64,000 nt of DNA, taken from assembly GCF_014127105.1 (NCBI RefSeq), contig NZ_CP059902.1, positions 1,955,001 to 2,019,000 on the forward strand, in the 5' to 3' direction. Positions 8,792-17,932 of this stretch are shown one piece after another. A program made the position numbers and the translations under genes. This DNA comes from Devosia sp. MC521 (lineage in GTDB: Bacteria > Pseudomonadota > Alphaproteobacteria > Rhizobiales > Devosiaceae). Numbering within the stretch: the stretch's first letter is position 1; every line of letters starts with the position of its first letter. The notes beneath the pieces were generated by a model that saw only the letters and a list, made by a program, of their open reading frames with translations, had not been told where the DNA came from and made no database searches.

Positions 8792-9379
8792 TTACTCTGC
8801 AGCAGGTTGGAGCGGATAGGCGCTGTCCAGCGCCAGATTGGTCATCAACACATTCACGCGCGTTTGGCCGATAAATCCTAAGATGGGTGCCGCCGTATTC
8901 TCGGCGACAACGGCCTCCACCTCAGACGGTTCTATACCGCGCGCTGCCGCAATGCGATCCACTTGCAGTGCCGCAAATTCCGGCGATATTTCGGGATCAA
9001 GCCCCGAACCAGATGTGGTCACCGCGTCTGGCGGGATCGCCCCAACCGGCGCGTAGGCCCGAATTGCAGCGACGTCGGCCGCGACCCGCTCGATAAGGAC
9101 AGGATTGAGTGGGCCAAGGTTGGACCCGGAGGAGCCAGCGGCGTTGTAGCCATCGCCAGCCGCCGAAGGCCGTGGCCAAAGATAAGCTGGCCCTGTCGTC
9201 ACCTGCCCGATGAGTTTTGAGCCGACGACTACCCCCTCCGCGTTTCTCACGAGCGAGCCCTCGGCCTGCTGGGGGAACAGCGCCCCGCCCGCCGCCGTGA
9301 CGAGGGCCGGATAGGCCCCTCCGAGAATGGCCGAGAACAAGAGCATAGAGGCTATAGCTGGTCTTGCTTGGTTCAGCAT
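8792..9379 (-). CDS. kdpC: KdpC subunit of K+-transporting ATPase
   Basis: This is a 195-residue accessory subunit of the KdpFABC high-affinity K+ pump. It has one N-terminal membrane helix (IASMLLFSAILGGAYPALVT) and a periplasmic domain with the family-typical GPAYLWPRPSAAGDGYNAA and SGLDPEISPEFAALQVDRIA segments. The C-terminal half includes LGFIGQTRVNVLMTNLALD. It starts 12 nt after kdpB and ends 4 nt before kdpD, consistent with one transcript. The length is normal. Confidence 0.97.
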   Translation of the reverse strand: MLNQARPAIASMLLFSAILGGAYPALVTAAGGALFPQQAEGSLVRNAEGVVVGSKLIGQVTTGPAYLWPRPSAAGDGYNAAGSSGSNLGPLNPVLIERVAADVAAIRAYAPVGAIPPDAVTTSGSGLDPEISPEFAALQVDRIAAARGIEPSEVEAVVAENTAAPILGFIGQTRVNVLMTNLALDSAYPLQPAAE

Positions 9380-9391
9380 TGTGGTTGCTCC

Positions 9392-11455
9392 TTATGCGAA
9401 CCCGACTGCGGTGATGGCAATGTCGATGATCTTGATGCCGATAAAGGGGGCGATAAGACCTCCGAGCCCATAGATGCCCAAGTTGCGCGACAGCAGCGCA
9501 CCGGCCCCAATGGCGCGGTATTTGACGCCGCGAAGGGCAAGCGGAATGAGAGCGACAATGATCAGCGCGTTGAAAATGACCGCTGAGAGGATCGCGCTTT
9601 CCGGGCTGGCCAGTCCCATGACATTGAGCGCTTGCAGCTCGGGCAACACTACCACAAACAGCGCTGGAATGATGGCAAAATACTTCGCGACATCATTGGC
9701 AATGGAGAAGGTCGTCAGCGCACCACGCGTGATGAGCATCTGCTTACCGACTTGAACAATCTCGATGACCTTGGTCGGATCGCTATCGAGATCAACCATA
9801 TTGCCCGCTTCACGGGCCGCCTGTGCCCCAGTCTGCATGGCCACACCCACATCGGCCTGAGCAAGAGCGGGGGCGTCATTGGCGCCATCGCCACACATGG
9901 CCACGAGACGCCCCTTACCCTGTTCCTCTCGGATGAGGCGCAGCTTGTCCTCGGGCGTCGCCTCCGCGAGGAAATCGTCAACACCCGCCTCTGCCGCGAT
10001 GGCCGCAGCCGTTACTGGATTGTCGCCCGTAATCATCACTGTGCGCAGGCCCATCTTCCGAAGATCGGCAAAACGCGCGGCAACGCCGGGTTTGACCACA
10101 TCCTTGAGATGAATGACGCCGATCAGCGTCTTCCCTTCGGCAATGGCGAGCGGCGTGCCACCACTGCGCGCGATCCGATCCACCACCTGGCGGAACTGGG
10201 CTGGAGCGTCGGTATCGCTCTTGCCCGTCAGCTTCAAGATCGCGTCGACCGCCCCCTTGCGCCAGAGTTTGCCGTCCGTATCAATGCCCGATAGGCGGGT
10301 CGACGCCGTGAACGGAATGATCTTACCGTCAGCAGGCGCGTCAAGGCTGATGCCCTTATTGCGCGCCAGTTCGATGATCGAGCGGCCCTCAGGCGTCTCA
10401 TCTCCGAGTGAGGTCATGACCGCAGCCCGGAACGCCAGGTCTTCCCTGATCCCCGGAGCCGGAATGACTTCGGTCGCCATGCGATTGCCGAAAGTGATCG
10501 TGCCGGTCTTGTCGAGCAGCAGCGTATCGACGTCACCCGCCGCTTCCACGGCACGACCGGACGTCGCCAACACATTGACCTTGAGCAGGAGATCCATGCC
10601 AGCAATGCCGACAGCCGAGAGCAGGCCGCCAATGGTGGTGGGGATCAGGCAGACAAAGAGCGCGCCAAGCACAACAGGATCAAGATCGATGCCTGAATAG
10701 GCGGCGAAAGCCAGAAGCGTGACGACGGCGATCAGAAAGATCAGTGTCAGTCCCGCCAGCAACACAGCCAGTGCAATTTCATTCGGTGTTTTGCGCCGAT
10801 CGGCGCCTTCTACCATGGCGATCATCCGATCAAGGAAGGTCGAGCCGGGGCGCGCCGTCACGCGAACCTTGATCCAGTCCGAGACCACCGTTGTTCCGCC
10901 CGTAACGGCAGAACGGTCGCCACCAGACTCGCGGATGACGGGGGCGCTTTCCCCCGTAATCGCCGCTTCGTTGACCGAGGCCACCCCTTCAATGATTTCC
11001 CCATCGACCGGAATGACGTCGCCTGCTTCGACCAGAATAGTCTGGCCCAGGCCCAGTTCATGGGCCGGCGTCGGCACCACAAGTCCCTGCTTTTCATCGA
11101 CGATCAGTTTGGCCTTGGTTGTCGTGCGCGTTGCCCGCAGGGAGTCGGCGGCGGCTTTGCCCCGCCCCTCGGCAATGCTCTCGGCAAAATTGGCAAAGAG
11201 CACGGTTGCCCAAAGCCACAGGGCAATGGCGACGGCAAAGCCGCCATTGGTCCCACTGCCAATCGCAATCGCAGCCGAAACTGTCGCGAGAACCGCGACG
11301 AGTTCGGTGGCAAGGATCACCGGATTGCCATAAAGCTTTCGGGGGTCGAGTTTCATAAAGGCGTCGCCCAATGCACGGGCCAGCGTCGCGGCATTGAGAC
11401 CACCGGCAAGCCGGGTGTGTCCTTTGCCTTCAATTCCAAATTCCATCGTAGACAT
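9392..11455 (-). CDS. kdpB: KdpB, catalytic P-type ATPase subunit
   Basis: This is the 687-residue catalytic subunit of the Kdp K+ pump. All P-type ATPase signatures are present: the actuator loop [16 protein letters not shown] near 160, the phosphorylation site [13 protein letters not shown] near 310, the nucleotide-binding lysine region around WRKGAVDAI, and the hinge motif [21 protein letters not shown] near 520. Six to seven membrane helices flank these, including the [21 protein letters not shown] region. Length matches the family. It lies 11 nt after kdpA. Confidence 0.98.
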   Translation of the reverse strand: MSTMEFGIEGKGHTRLAGGLNAATLARALGDAFMKLDPRKLYGNPVILATELVAVLATVSAAIAIGSGTNGGFAVAIALWLWATVLFANFAESIAEGRGKAAADSLRATRTTTKAKLIVDEKQGLVVPTPAHELGLGQTILVEAGDVIPVDGEIIEGVASVNEAAITGESAPVIRESGGDRSAVTGGTTVVSDWIKVRVTARPGSTFLDRMIAMVEGADRRKTPNEIALAVLLAGLTLIFLIAVVTLLAFAAYSGIDLDPVVLGALFVCLIPTTIGGLLSAVGIAGMDLLLKVNVLATSGRAVEAAGDVDTLLLDKTGTITFGNRMATEVIPAPGIREDLAFRAAVMTSLGDETPEGRSIIELARNKGISLDAPADGKIIPFTASTRLSGIDTDGKLWRKGAVDAILKLTGKSDTDAPAQFRQVVDRIARSGGTPLAIAEGKTLIGVIHLKDVVKPGVAARFADLRKMGLRTVMITGDNPVTAAAIAAEAGVDDFLAEATPEDKLRLIREEQGKGRLVAMCGDGANDAPALAQADVGVAMQTGAQAAREAGNMVDLDSDPTKVIEIVQVGKQMLITRGALTTFSIANDVAKYFAIIPALFVVVLPELQALNVMGLASPESAILSAVIFNALIIVALIPLALRGVKYRAIGAGALLSRNLGIYGLGGLIAPFIGIKIIDIAITAVGFA

Positions 11456-11466
11456 GTGACGAGACC

Positions 11467-13176
11467 TTAGTTTGCCGCGACCGCTTCAAGCACTTGGAAG
11501 TGCTCTACGATCGGGCCAAGGGCGAGCGCCGGGAAATACTGCAGCGCACCGAGAATGATGATGACCCCGACGAGCAGGCCAATGAACAGCGCGCCCGTCG
11601 TCGGCAGAGTGCCAGTGCTCGGGGCCAGTTTCGGCTTGGCGACAATGCTCCCAGCAATGGCGAGCACAGCCACGATCGGAATGAAGCGACCAAGGAGCAT
11701 GGCGAGGCCAAGTGTGGTGTTCCACCAAGGCACATTGGCCGAGATGCCGCCAAAAGCTGAGCCGTTATTGGCCGTGGCTGACGTGAAGGCATAGAGCAGT
11801 TCGCTGAGGCCATGCGCGCCGGGGTTGAAGAGGCTGGAGAGCCCACCCGGCCAAACCACGGTGAGCGCCGAAAAGCCCAGCGTCGAGAGCGGCGCGACCA
11901 GCAGGGCCACCATGGCAAACTGGATCTCACGCGCCTCAATCTTCTTACCCAGATATTCTGGCGTGCGCCCAACCATGAGACCGGCCACGAACACAGACAG
12001 CATGGCCATGACCACCATGATGGCAATGCCCGAACCAATGCCTCCAGGCAGGATCTCTCCCAGCATCATCAACAGCATCGCCATTCCACCGCCAAGCGGC
12101 ATCAAACTGTCATGCATGCCATTGACCGAGCCATTGGAAGCCCCTGTCGTCTGCGCGGCCCACGCGGCAGTGCCAGCAATGCCGAAACGGGTCTCTTTCC
12201 CTTCCATGTTCGCCGGGCTTTCGATCCCTGCCGCCGCGAGAGCCGGAGCGGGCTGGGCTTCAGCGGTATAGATCGCAGCACCGCCTGCACCGAGGATCAG
12301 AATGGCCGCAGTCGCCAGAGCCCGAATTTCCTTGCGCGCAAAAGCCGAGCGGCCAAAGGCAAAGAATGCTGCCCAGCCCAACGTATTGATCGCCACGGCG
12401 GTCATCAGATTGGTCAACGGGGTGGGGTTTTCGAACGGATGAGCCGAATTGGCGTTGAAGATACCGCCGCCATTGATGCCCAACTGCTTTATGGCCAACT
12501 GGCTCGCAGTTGGTGCCACTGAAATGGTTTGGCTCGCGCCGTCGAGCGTTGTCGCCGATAGTGTGGCGGCAAAGTTCTGGACCACGCCAAGGCCGATCAG
12601 GGCCACAGCGAGAACAATCGAGAGGGGTAGCAGCACATAGAGGGTTGTGCGCACGAGGTCGGCCCAGAAATTGCCCAGCCCGGTCTCGCGATTGCCTATA
12701 AATGCCCGCGCCAGCGCAGCTGCGATTGCGGCACCCGTCGCTGCAGACACAAAATTCTGCGTCGTCAGGCCAACCATCTGGGTAAAGTGGCTCATAGTGG
12801 TTTCCCCACCATAGCTCTGCCAATTGGTATTGGTCACAAAGCTCACCGCCGTGTTGAACGCCAGGTCCGGTGAGGCGCCCGCAAACCCCTGCGGATTGAA
12901 GGGCAAAATGCCCTGCAGGCGCAGCATGGCGTAGAGCAGGACCAAGCCGAAGAGATTGAAGGCGATTAGCGACGCGCCATAGCCGAGCCAGCCCTGCGAC
13001 TTGTTAGGGTCGATGCCGGAGGCCGCATAGAACACGCGCTCAACGGGTTTCAGCACCGGATCAAGCCAGGTGCTTTCCCTATTCCAGACGCGCGACATGA
13101 AAATACCCAGTGGCCAGCCCAAAGCGAGGGCGAGACCAAGGGTCAGGGCGATTTCCGCCCAGCCTTGCCAGTTCAT
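11467..13176 (-). CDS. kdpA: KdpA, K+-binding and translocating subunit
   Basis: This is a 569-residue polytopic protein of the SKT superfamily that forms the K+ selectivity filter of KdpFABC. The four pore loops are visible: [15 protein letters not shown] near 113-127, the second as [21 protein letters not shown] near 235-255, [16 protein letters not shown] near 345, and [22 protein letters not shown] near 470. About ten membrane helices surround them. Length is normal. It follows kdpF by 15 nt. Confidence 0.98.
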   Translation of the reverse strand: MNWQGWAEIALTLGLALALGWPLGIFMSRVWNRESTWLDPVLKPVERVFYAASGIDPNKSQGWLGYGASLIAFNLFGLVLLYAMLRLQGILPFNPQGFAGASPDLAFNTAVSFVTNTNWQSYGGETTMSHFTQMVGLTTQNFVSAATGAAIAAALARAFIGNRETGLGNFWADLVRTTLYVLLPLSIVLAVALIGLGVVQNFAATLSATTLDGASQTISVAPTASQLAIKQLGINGGGIFNANSAHPFENPTPLTNLMTAVAINTLGWAAFFAFGRSAFARKEIRALATAAILILGAGGAAIYTAEAQPAPALAAAGIESPANMEGKETRFGIAGTAAWAAQTTGASNGSVNGMHDSLMPLGGGMAMLLMMLGEILPGGIGSGIAIMVVMAMLSVFVAGLMVGRTPEYLGKKIEAREIQFAMVALLVAPLSTLGFSALTVVWPGGLSSLFNPGAHGLSELLYAFTSATANNGSAFGGISANVPWWNTTLGLAMLLGRFIPIVAVLAIAGSIVAKPKLAPSTGTLPTTGALFIGLLVGVIIILGALQYFPALALGPIVEHFQVLEAVAAN

Positions 13177-13191
13177 TTTGAAAAGTTTCCG

Positions 13192-13275
13192 CTAAAGTTT
13201 GTCGGGCCGAAACAGGGCGATGACCATGTAGCCGGCAATCGCGAGGGCACCGAGCCCCCAAAGCCAGGTCAGCAT
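13192..13275 (-). CDS. kdpF: KdpF small membrane subunit
   Basis: This 27-residue single-helix protein (MLTWLWGLGALAIAGYMVIA, then LFRPDKL) lies directly before kdpA. The hydrophobic helix followed by an RPD/E-K-L-type tail is the family signature (GYLxxALLRPExF). KdpF stabilises the KdpABC complex. Its ATG lies 4 nt after the stop of another 27-residue membrane ORF, so translation is probably coupled. Confidence 0.9.
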   Translation of the reverse strand: MLTWLWGLGALAIAGYMVIALFRPDKL

Positions 13276-13279
13276 GGCG

Positions 13280-13363
13280 CTACACCCGCGACAAAAGCCG
13301 CGCGAGGGCGAATGTGAGGACGAAAAACCCCACCCCAAGCGCCAGATAGATGATGTCCAACAT
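13280..13363 (-). CDS. Small membrane protein upstream of kdpF
   Basis: The ORF encodes 27 residues (MLDIIYLALGVGFFVLTFAL, then ARLLSRV): a single hydrophobic helix with a basic tail. It has a strong ribosome site (CGGAGG about 8 nt before ATG 13363) and is the first reading frame of the kdp transcript. I recall similar short ORFs ahead of kdpF in other alphaproteobacterial kdp operons, unverified here. It could be a second KdpF-like stabilising subunit or a regulator. Function is unknown. Confidence 0.65.
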   Translation of the reverse strand: MLDIIYLALGVGFFVLTFALARLLSRV

Positions 13364-13438
13364 ACGTACGTCCTCCGTTGAGAGGCCCGCACATTCGATT
13401 ATCGTCGCGTAAAAATTCCATGTGGAACCACGCGATCC

Positions 13439-13456
13439 GCATAAAGCCTGCATAAA
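13439..13456 (-). promoter_or_regulatory. Candidate KdpE-binding direct repeat
   Basis: GCATAAA occurs at 13439-13445 and again at 13450-13456, exactly 11 bp apart (TTTATGC read towards the genes). A weaker copy, GCGTAAA, lies at 13407-13413. OmpR-type regulators such as KdpE bind direct repeats spaced by one helical turn. The site lies 76-93 nt upstream of the first kdp start codon, an apt place for activation. Confidence 0.5.
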
Positions 13457-13463
13457 TTTTTAG

Positions 13464-13890
13464 AACGCGGGAGTGAGCAAGAGGGCGTACGTCTATGGGC
13501 CTCTGGGAAGATCGCGCTTATCCGTCGCTCAGGCGGGTTTTGGCTCCTTGGCATTTCACGTCGAAGCCAGCACCCCTACCCGACCGTCAGCTTACTGCCC
13601 CTCTTTCAGACGCTGGTGCCGCTCTAGCGAGTTCCCAAGAGCAGACCAAGCCACTCAAACCGATCTCAAATCTCGCGACATCAATGCTGCGGCCCCTTCT
13701 CAAGTACCGTCAACCATTTTGACAGCTAACGCCCCATTTCGGTCATCAGATGCCCTTCAACGCCCCCCAAAGCCGCCATCAGGCAGGGATGGATGGCACA
13801 AATGGGGTGGATTGCGGACTGGCAGGTTTTGTTCGCGAATTCAAGATATGCTGACTTCGTTCTTTACAGCAGTTGGCCTAGGTGACGTCG
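13464..13890. other. Intergenic stretch, no convincing gene
   Basis: About 430 bases lie between the kdp promoter and the SDR gene. An open frame at 13473-13901 (+) has no recognisable domain, a Ser/Pro/Arg-rich composition and no ribosome site. The stretch contains CGCCCCATTTCGGTCATC (13730-13747), the inverted partner of a sequence at 5335-5352. It may be decayed sequence. Confidence 0.5.
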
Positions 13891-14625
13891 ATGCGGGGTA
13901 GGAAGATTGTGATAACTGGAGCGGGCCGAGGACTTGGCCGAGCTCTATCCATCGTGGCTGCGTCTCAAGGTGCAATTCCCATACTACTCGGCCGCTCCTC
14001 CGACATGTTGCGAGAGGTCGCTGCTGTCATTGTTGGCAACGGCGGGCCACAGGTCGATAGCTTTGTCTGTGACCTGTCGCAATCTCAGTCCATCCAGGCT
14101 GCGGCGAACCAAATAGTCACGTTTCATCCTGACATCGACATATTGGTCAACAACGGGGCGCAGTTCACATCTGGCCGTTTGGAAGATCACACCGACGAGC
14201 AAATCGCGGCCGTTGTGAACTCGACAGTCACAGGGACGATGACGTTGACCAGACAGCTTCTGCCCTTGTTGAAGGTTCGACCGCACGCGGATATCCATAA
14301 CGTCGTTTCGATGTCGGGTTTGCAGTATGCTAGGTTTGTTGGGGCCTCGCTTCCGTTCAGGGCAGCAAAGGCCGCGCAAGATGGGTTTACGCAAGGCTTG
14401 GTAGAGGAACTGGCAGGAACCTCGGTGCGGATTACATCGGTATATCCGGGTGTCATTGAGGACGTATCGCCCACTACAGCGGAATGGAACAGGACACGTG
14501 CAGCAGAGGAAGGCCTATCCAACAAGGACGTGGTTGAAACGATCCTCTACGCCCTATCCGCACCTGCAAACGTATCGCTGCGGCAAATCGTGATCGAGCG
14601 TAGCCGTTCTGATTTTCTGCTGTAG
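13891..14625 (+). CDS. Short-chain dehydrogenase/reductase family protein with altered active site
   Basis: This 244-residue Rossmann-fold protein belongs to the classical SDR family. The cofactor motif ITGAGRGLGRA is at residues 8-18 and NNGAQ at 87-91. The serine segment VSMSG is at 139-143. The usual YxxxK pair appears as FRAAK (156-160), so Phe replaces the catalytic Tyr. Y146 is nearby but out of register. Activity may therefore be impaired or the protein may have another role. I prefer ATG 13891, with AGGTGA just upstream; GTG 13882 is the alternative. It stands alone between the kdp promoter and an unrelated gene, and its substrate is unknown. Confidence 0.8.
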   Translation: MRGRKIVITGAGRGLGRALSIVAASQGAIPILLGRSSDMLREVAAVIVGNGGPQVDSFVCDLSQSQSIQAAANQIVTFHPDIDILVNNGAQFTSGRLEDHTDEQIAAVVNSTVTGTMTLTRQLLPLLKVRPHADIHNVVSMSGLQYARFVGASLPFRAAKAAQDGFTQGLVEELAGTSVRITSVYPGVIEDVSPTTAEWNRTRAAEEGLSNKDVVETILYALSAPANVSLRQIVIERSRSDFLL

Positions 14626-14926
14626 TTCTGGTTGCAAACCCAATCGACAGCGTCCGTTTACCACGACTGATCATCGTCCGCTTTCGAGGCCTTCGAATAC
14701 GGGATAGATGACCGCACTTGCGTCGATGGTAGACCGGCGCGTCAGGCATGGAAACCGGCTTAGCTCAAATGGGATCGTGCGCGGGTTGGCCGCCTTTCCG
14801 CAGGGCATACCGAACTTTCGATGAGAAGGATCCAGAATATCCCGACAAAACCCCAGGCCAAAACCAGCCGCTAAAAAGCCGTTTTTGCTGGCGACCGTTC
14901 CGCGGGGTTCAGGCAGGAGCATTGTG
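14626..14926. other. Intergenic stretch, nothing recognised
   Basis: About 300 bases separate the SDR gene and the next ORF. I see no terminator, no RNA gene and no credible coding frame. A minus-strand open frame here (14671-14982) lacks a ribosome site and any known motif. Confidence 0.5.
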
Positions 14927-15598
14927 GTGGCGTTGAAAACTGTTTCGGCGGAAGAATGGCTTGCTGAAGTTGCGCGGCGCACCGCATTGCTGCCGGCAGG
15001 TCTTGGCGACTATATAGGGCGCTTCGAGCTTACCCCGGCGGGCATGCCGCTGGCCGATATCGCGGCGGGCTACCAGGCGGGCGACTTGCGGGTAGACGGT
15101 GATTTTCAGCCGCAGAGCCTGATCACCGCCGTGGATGGGCACCTTACTGTCGACGGTCTGGTGTCTACGCAAGGCGGCGACGGTGCAGATGGCAATGCGA
15201 CCCTGATTGTCTTTGGCGATGTGCGCTGCAAGACGCTGATCAATGAATGGTCCAGCATCATCATTGTGACCGGCGACTTGATCGTGGAGGATTGGGTTTA
15301 TGCGGGGCGAGCGGATTCGGCGCTGCTTGTCGGAGGGGATTTTAGGACGCCGATTTATATCGGCGCCGATATCGGGGTGACCGTCGGCGGCACGATCGCT
15401 GTAGACTATGCCTATGGCTATGCCACGGATTTGCCCGAACCGGGGCAGACCTATGGGGCGCGCAAGGCGCTGGAAAACAGAAGCTGGCGCGAGATTGCAG
15501 CTCGGCTGGGCCTTGGCCGCGAGGTCACGGCGGAGGAATATCTCATGGAGGCACTGGATATGCGGGTGATCACGACAGGCAGTTTGCTACCGGGTTAA
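14927..15598 (+). CDS. Protein of unknown function, beta-strand repeat (bactofilin-like solenoid?)
   Basis: This is a 223-residue soluble protein that I do not recognise. Residues about 45-175 are a run of short strands rich in V, I, L and G, with DG or GD turns: GDLRVDGDF, GHLTVDGLV, ATLIVFGDVR, SSIIIVTGDLIVEDWV, ALLVGGDFRTP and VGGTIAVDYAYGY. Spacing is roughly 15-22 residues, which suggests a right-handed beta-helix like that of polymer-forming bactofilins. The N-terminus (TVSAEEWLAEVARRT) and C-terminus (WREIAARLGLGREVTAEEYLMEAL) look helical. I chose GTG 14927, 7 nt after GGAG at 14916-14919. An in-frame start at 14885 lacks a ribosome site. No signal peptide is visible. Confidence 0.65.
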   Translation: MALKTVSAEEWLAEVARRTALLPAGLGDYIGRFELTPAGMPLADIAAGYQAGDLRVDGDFQPQSLITAVDGHLTVDGLVSTQGGDGADGNATLIVFGDVRCKTLINEWSSIIIVTGDLIVEDWVYAGRADSALLVGGDFRTPIYIGADIGVTVGGTIAVDYAYGYATDLPEPGQTYGARKALENRSWREIAARLGLGREVTAEEYLMEALDMRVITTGSLLPG

Positions 15599-15839
15599 AA
15601 CTCGCACGCGGCCGCTCACAGGGTCGCGCTCCAACAGAACGACACCCACCTCGGCTTTTGGGTCGAGGAGCGACCCGTTCAATTGCGTTAAGCCCGGCGC
15701 CCTTTTTCCTCAACCTCAGGCAACGCAAACCAGTCCAATCGCTGAAGAACAATCTTGGTCCATGAGCACGCTCGCTCGAAAAATCCTCGCCGCGCATCGT
15801 TGGATTGGAGCGGCGAGAATATCTTGGTCCCTTTGCCTG

Positions 15840-17024
15840 CTAGATCTTGCGGACCACGTATTTGAACAGCTCGTCCCGCGGTTCAACGCCGATCCCTGCC
15901 CCGGTTGGCACAGTGTAAGCACCATTGGCGCAGCCCATGTCACCCACCGTATGCGCAAGGTTCCGGTCGAAGATTGAGTGCTGATACTCGTGATAAGGCA
16001 CATTCTGCAGAGTGGAGGCGACCTGCAAACTTGCCGCCATGAAAATGCCGACGCTGATCGAGGCGTGCGGAATGACGTTCATGTGGAATGACTGCGCCAT
16101 ACGACCGATCTGAACGAACTCGGTAATGCCGGTATGCCCCATTTCCGGCTGCACAATGCTCATGGCCCGAGCTTCAAAGCGCGGACGGAACTCATAAGTG
16201 GTGCGAAGCTCTTCGCCGAGAGCAAGGGGCACACCAATGCCCTTGGCGACCCACGCCTGACCTTCAAGATTTTCAGGCTGTACCGGAGCCTCCGCAAAGT
16301 AGAGGTTATGCGACTCTAGACGACGAATGAGCCGCACGGCCTCGGCGGCTTCAAACTTCCAGTGCAGGTCGACCATGATGTCGATATCAGGACCGACCGC
16401 CTCCCGAAGGGCTGCCATTTCAGCAGCGATCCCTTCGTCAGATACAGCTGCCGCAAACTTGATGCCTTTGTAGCCTTTGCTGACCCACTCAACCGCGAGA
16501 TCGCAACGTTCCTTGATCGTGGCTTTGGGCAAGCCGGAAACATAGGCGGGAATAGTATTGTGACGACGGCCACCTAGTAGGCTCGATACCGATACATTGA
16601 GCACCTTACCGGCCAAATCGTAGAGGGCGATGTCTACGCCAGCCAAAGCATCAAGATAAAAGCCTCCGAAGAAGCCGCGCACCCGCATAAGATCATATAG
16701 ATCCTCGTGAATGACGACAGCGTCCGCCGGGTCTCGGCCGATGATCACTGGCCCCAGAACATCATCAATGATGGCTTTTGTCGCCTCAGGAGCGACGATG
16801 CCATAACACTCTCCCCAGCCAACCACACCGCTCTCGCCAGTCACTTTGACCAGCAGTGTCATATCCGTTGACGGGTAGATTGTGCGGTTCCCTTTCCGAA
16901 CGAGGTAGCCCCGTTCGTTGATCGCTTCTCCCGACTTGAGGGGGCCGAGATACGGCACCTCTCGCGGAATGGAGATGATGAAGGTCTCAACCTTGACGAT
17001 AGCGTCGACGTGTTTGAGCATCAC
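15840..17024 (-). CDS. Mandelate racemase/muconate lactonizing enzyme family protein
   Basis: This is a 394-residue enolase-superfamily enzyme, probably a sugar-acid dehydratase or cycloisomerase. An N-terminal capping domain (about 10-140) is followed by a TIM barrel. Candidate metal and catalytic residues are the Lys in GYKGIKFAAA, Asp in IMVDLHWKFE, Glu in FAEAPV, Glu in LALGEELRT and His in VIPHASIS. It is the last gene of the minus-strand run that starts with the IclR/SMP-30 gene. The 4-nt overlap with the DapA-family gene upstream indicates coupling. It would dehydrate an aldonate made by the SDR and lactonase of the same run. The exact acid sugar is unknown. Confidence 0.9.
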   Translation of the reverse strand: MMLKHVDAIVKVETFIISIPREVPYLGPLKSGEAINERGYLVRKGNRTIYPSTDMTLLVKVTGESGVVGWGECYGIVAPEATKAIIDDVLGPVIIGRDPADAVVIHEDLYDLMRVRGFFGGFYLDALAGVDIALYDLAGKVLNVSVSSLLGGRRHNTIPAYVSGLPKATIKERCDLAVEWVSKGYKGIKFAAAVSDEGIAAEMAALREAVGPDIDIMVDLHWKFEAAEAVRLIRRLESHNLYFAEAPVQPENLEGQAWVAKGIGVPLALGEELRTTYEFRPRFEARAMSIVQPEMGHTGITEFVQIGRMAQSFHMNVIPHASISVGIFMAASLQVASTLQNVPYHEYQHSIFDRNLAHTVGDMGCANGAYTVPTGAGIGVEPRDELFKYVVRKI

Positions 17025-17932
17025 ACAATCTTATGGTTGGTGAACGGCAGATCAGCGTCGTCCAGAAGATTTCCCAGTTCGATGAGATCGTCGGCGTCGA
17101 ACTTTGGTCCCTTGGCGCGCACAAATACATTCTTGATCACGCCACGGCGGCGTAACACTTCCTTGGTGAGATGCATACGGAAGATCGCCTGGTAATTTAG
17201 CAAGGGCAGCGAAATATTGTAGAGGCGGCGCGTGGTCTCGCGATCGCCCTTCTGCCAAGCGTGGATCATCATAGCGTGAATGTCTGCAATCTCTGATGCA
17301 GGCATCGTGCCAGCTGCGCCGCGGGCGAGTTCGTCCGTCACGTAGCGCCCACCTGCCCCACCAAAGACAGCATCGACAGAGTCACCAGCGGCGTTTTTAA
17401 TGCGCGTCAGATTTTGGCCAAATGGCGCCGTTTCTTCCTTCACATAGCGGATTTCAGGAACGGCCTTGACGATCTCTGCAACTTCTTCGGGCAACAAGCC
17501 CGCGCCAATCGGCTTGGGCTGGTTTTGGAGCATAATCGGCACCGGAGCACCCGCCGAAACCGCCTTGAAATACGCGATCTGAGCCGCAACATCATTGCCG
17601 ATCGCCAAAGGGGCGATCACCATGGCGGCCGCAGCGCCAATCTCACCGCCCTGCGCCACGTGCTTAACCGCGACGGCAGGATCAGGATCACTCGCACCGA
17701 TAATGATCGGCAAGCGACCAGCCAATCGTTCGGCAAGGAACAACATCTGGCTGCGACGTTCATCAGAAGTGAGAGTTTCCACTTCACTGGCAACCCCGGG
17801 ATAAACCACCCCGTCCACATTACTCTCAACAACGAAGTCGATGATCGAGGCAAAGTCGGCTTTGTCGATCTGGCCATCGGCGGCGAATGGCGTTGGAAGC
17901 ACCGGAAAAGCGCCGGCAAGTGTCTTAGTCAT
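17021..17932 (-). CDS. DapA-family lyase/aldolase (sugar-acid type)
   Basis: This is a 303-residue TIM-barrel class I aldolase or dehydratase of the dihydrodipicolinate synthase family. The Schiff-base lysine is K165 in IRYVKEETAPFG. Where DapA has YNxP, this protein has LQNQP (about 135-139), so the catalytic Tyr is Gln. I recall this variant in sugar-acid-associated branches and not in lysine-biosynthetic DapA. I chose ATG 17932, which overlaps the stop of the permease gene (ATGA). In context it probably cleaves or dehydrates a 2-keto-3-deoxy sugar acid, not aspartate semialdehyde. Confidence 0.88.
   Translation of the reverse strand: MTKTLAGAFPVLPTPFAADGQIDKADFASIIDFVVESNVDGVVYPGVASEVETLTSDERRSQMLFLAERLAGRLPIIIGASDPDPAVAVKHVAQGGEIGAAAAMVIAPLAIGNDVAAQIAYFKAVSAGAPVPIMLQNQPKPIGAGLLPEEVAEIVKAVPEIRYVKEETAPFGQNLTRIKNAAGDSVDAVFGGAGGRYVTDELARGAAGTMPASEIADIHAMMIHAWQKGDRETTRRLYNISLPLLNYQAIFRMHLTKEVLRRRGVIKNVFVRAKGPKFDADDLIELGNLLDDADLPFTNHKIV

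Noticed and set aside
13473..13901. 142-codon plus-strand frame in the gap before the SDR gene
   Set aside because: It has atypical composition, no ribosome site and no motif, and its end overlaps the SDR start in another frame. I treat the region as non-coding or decayed.
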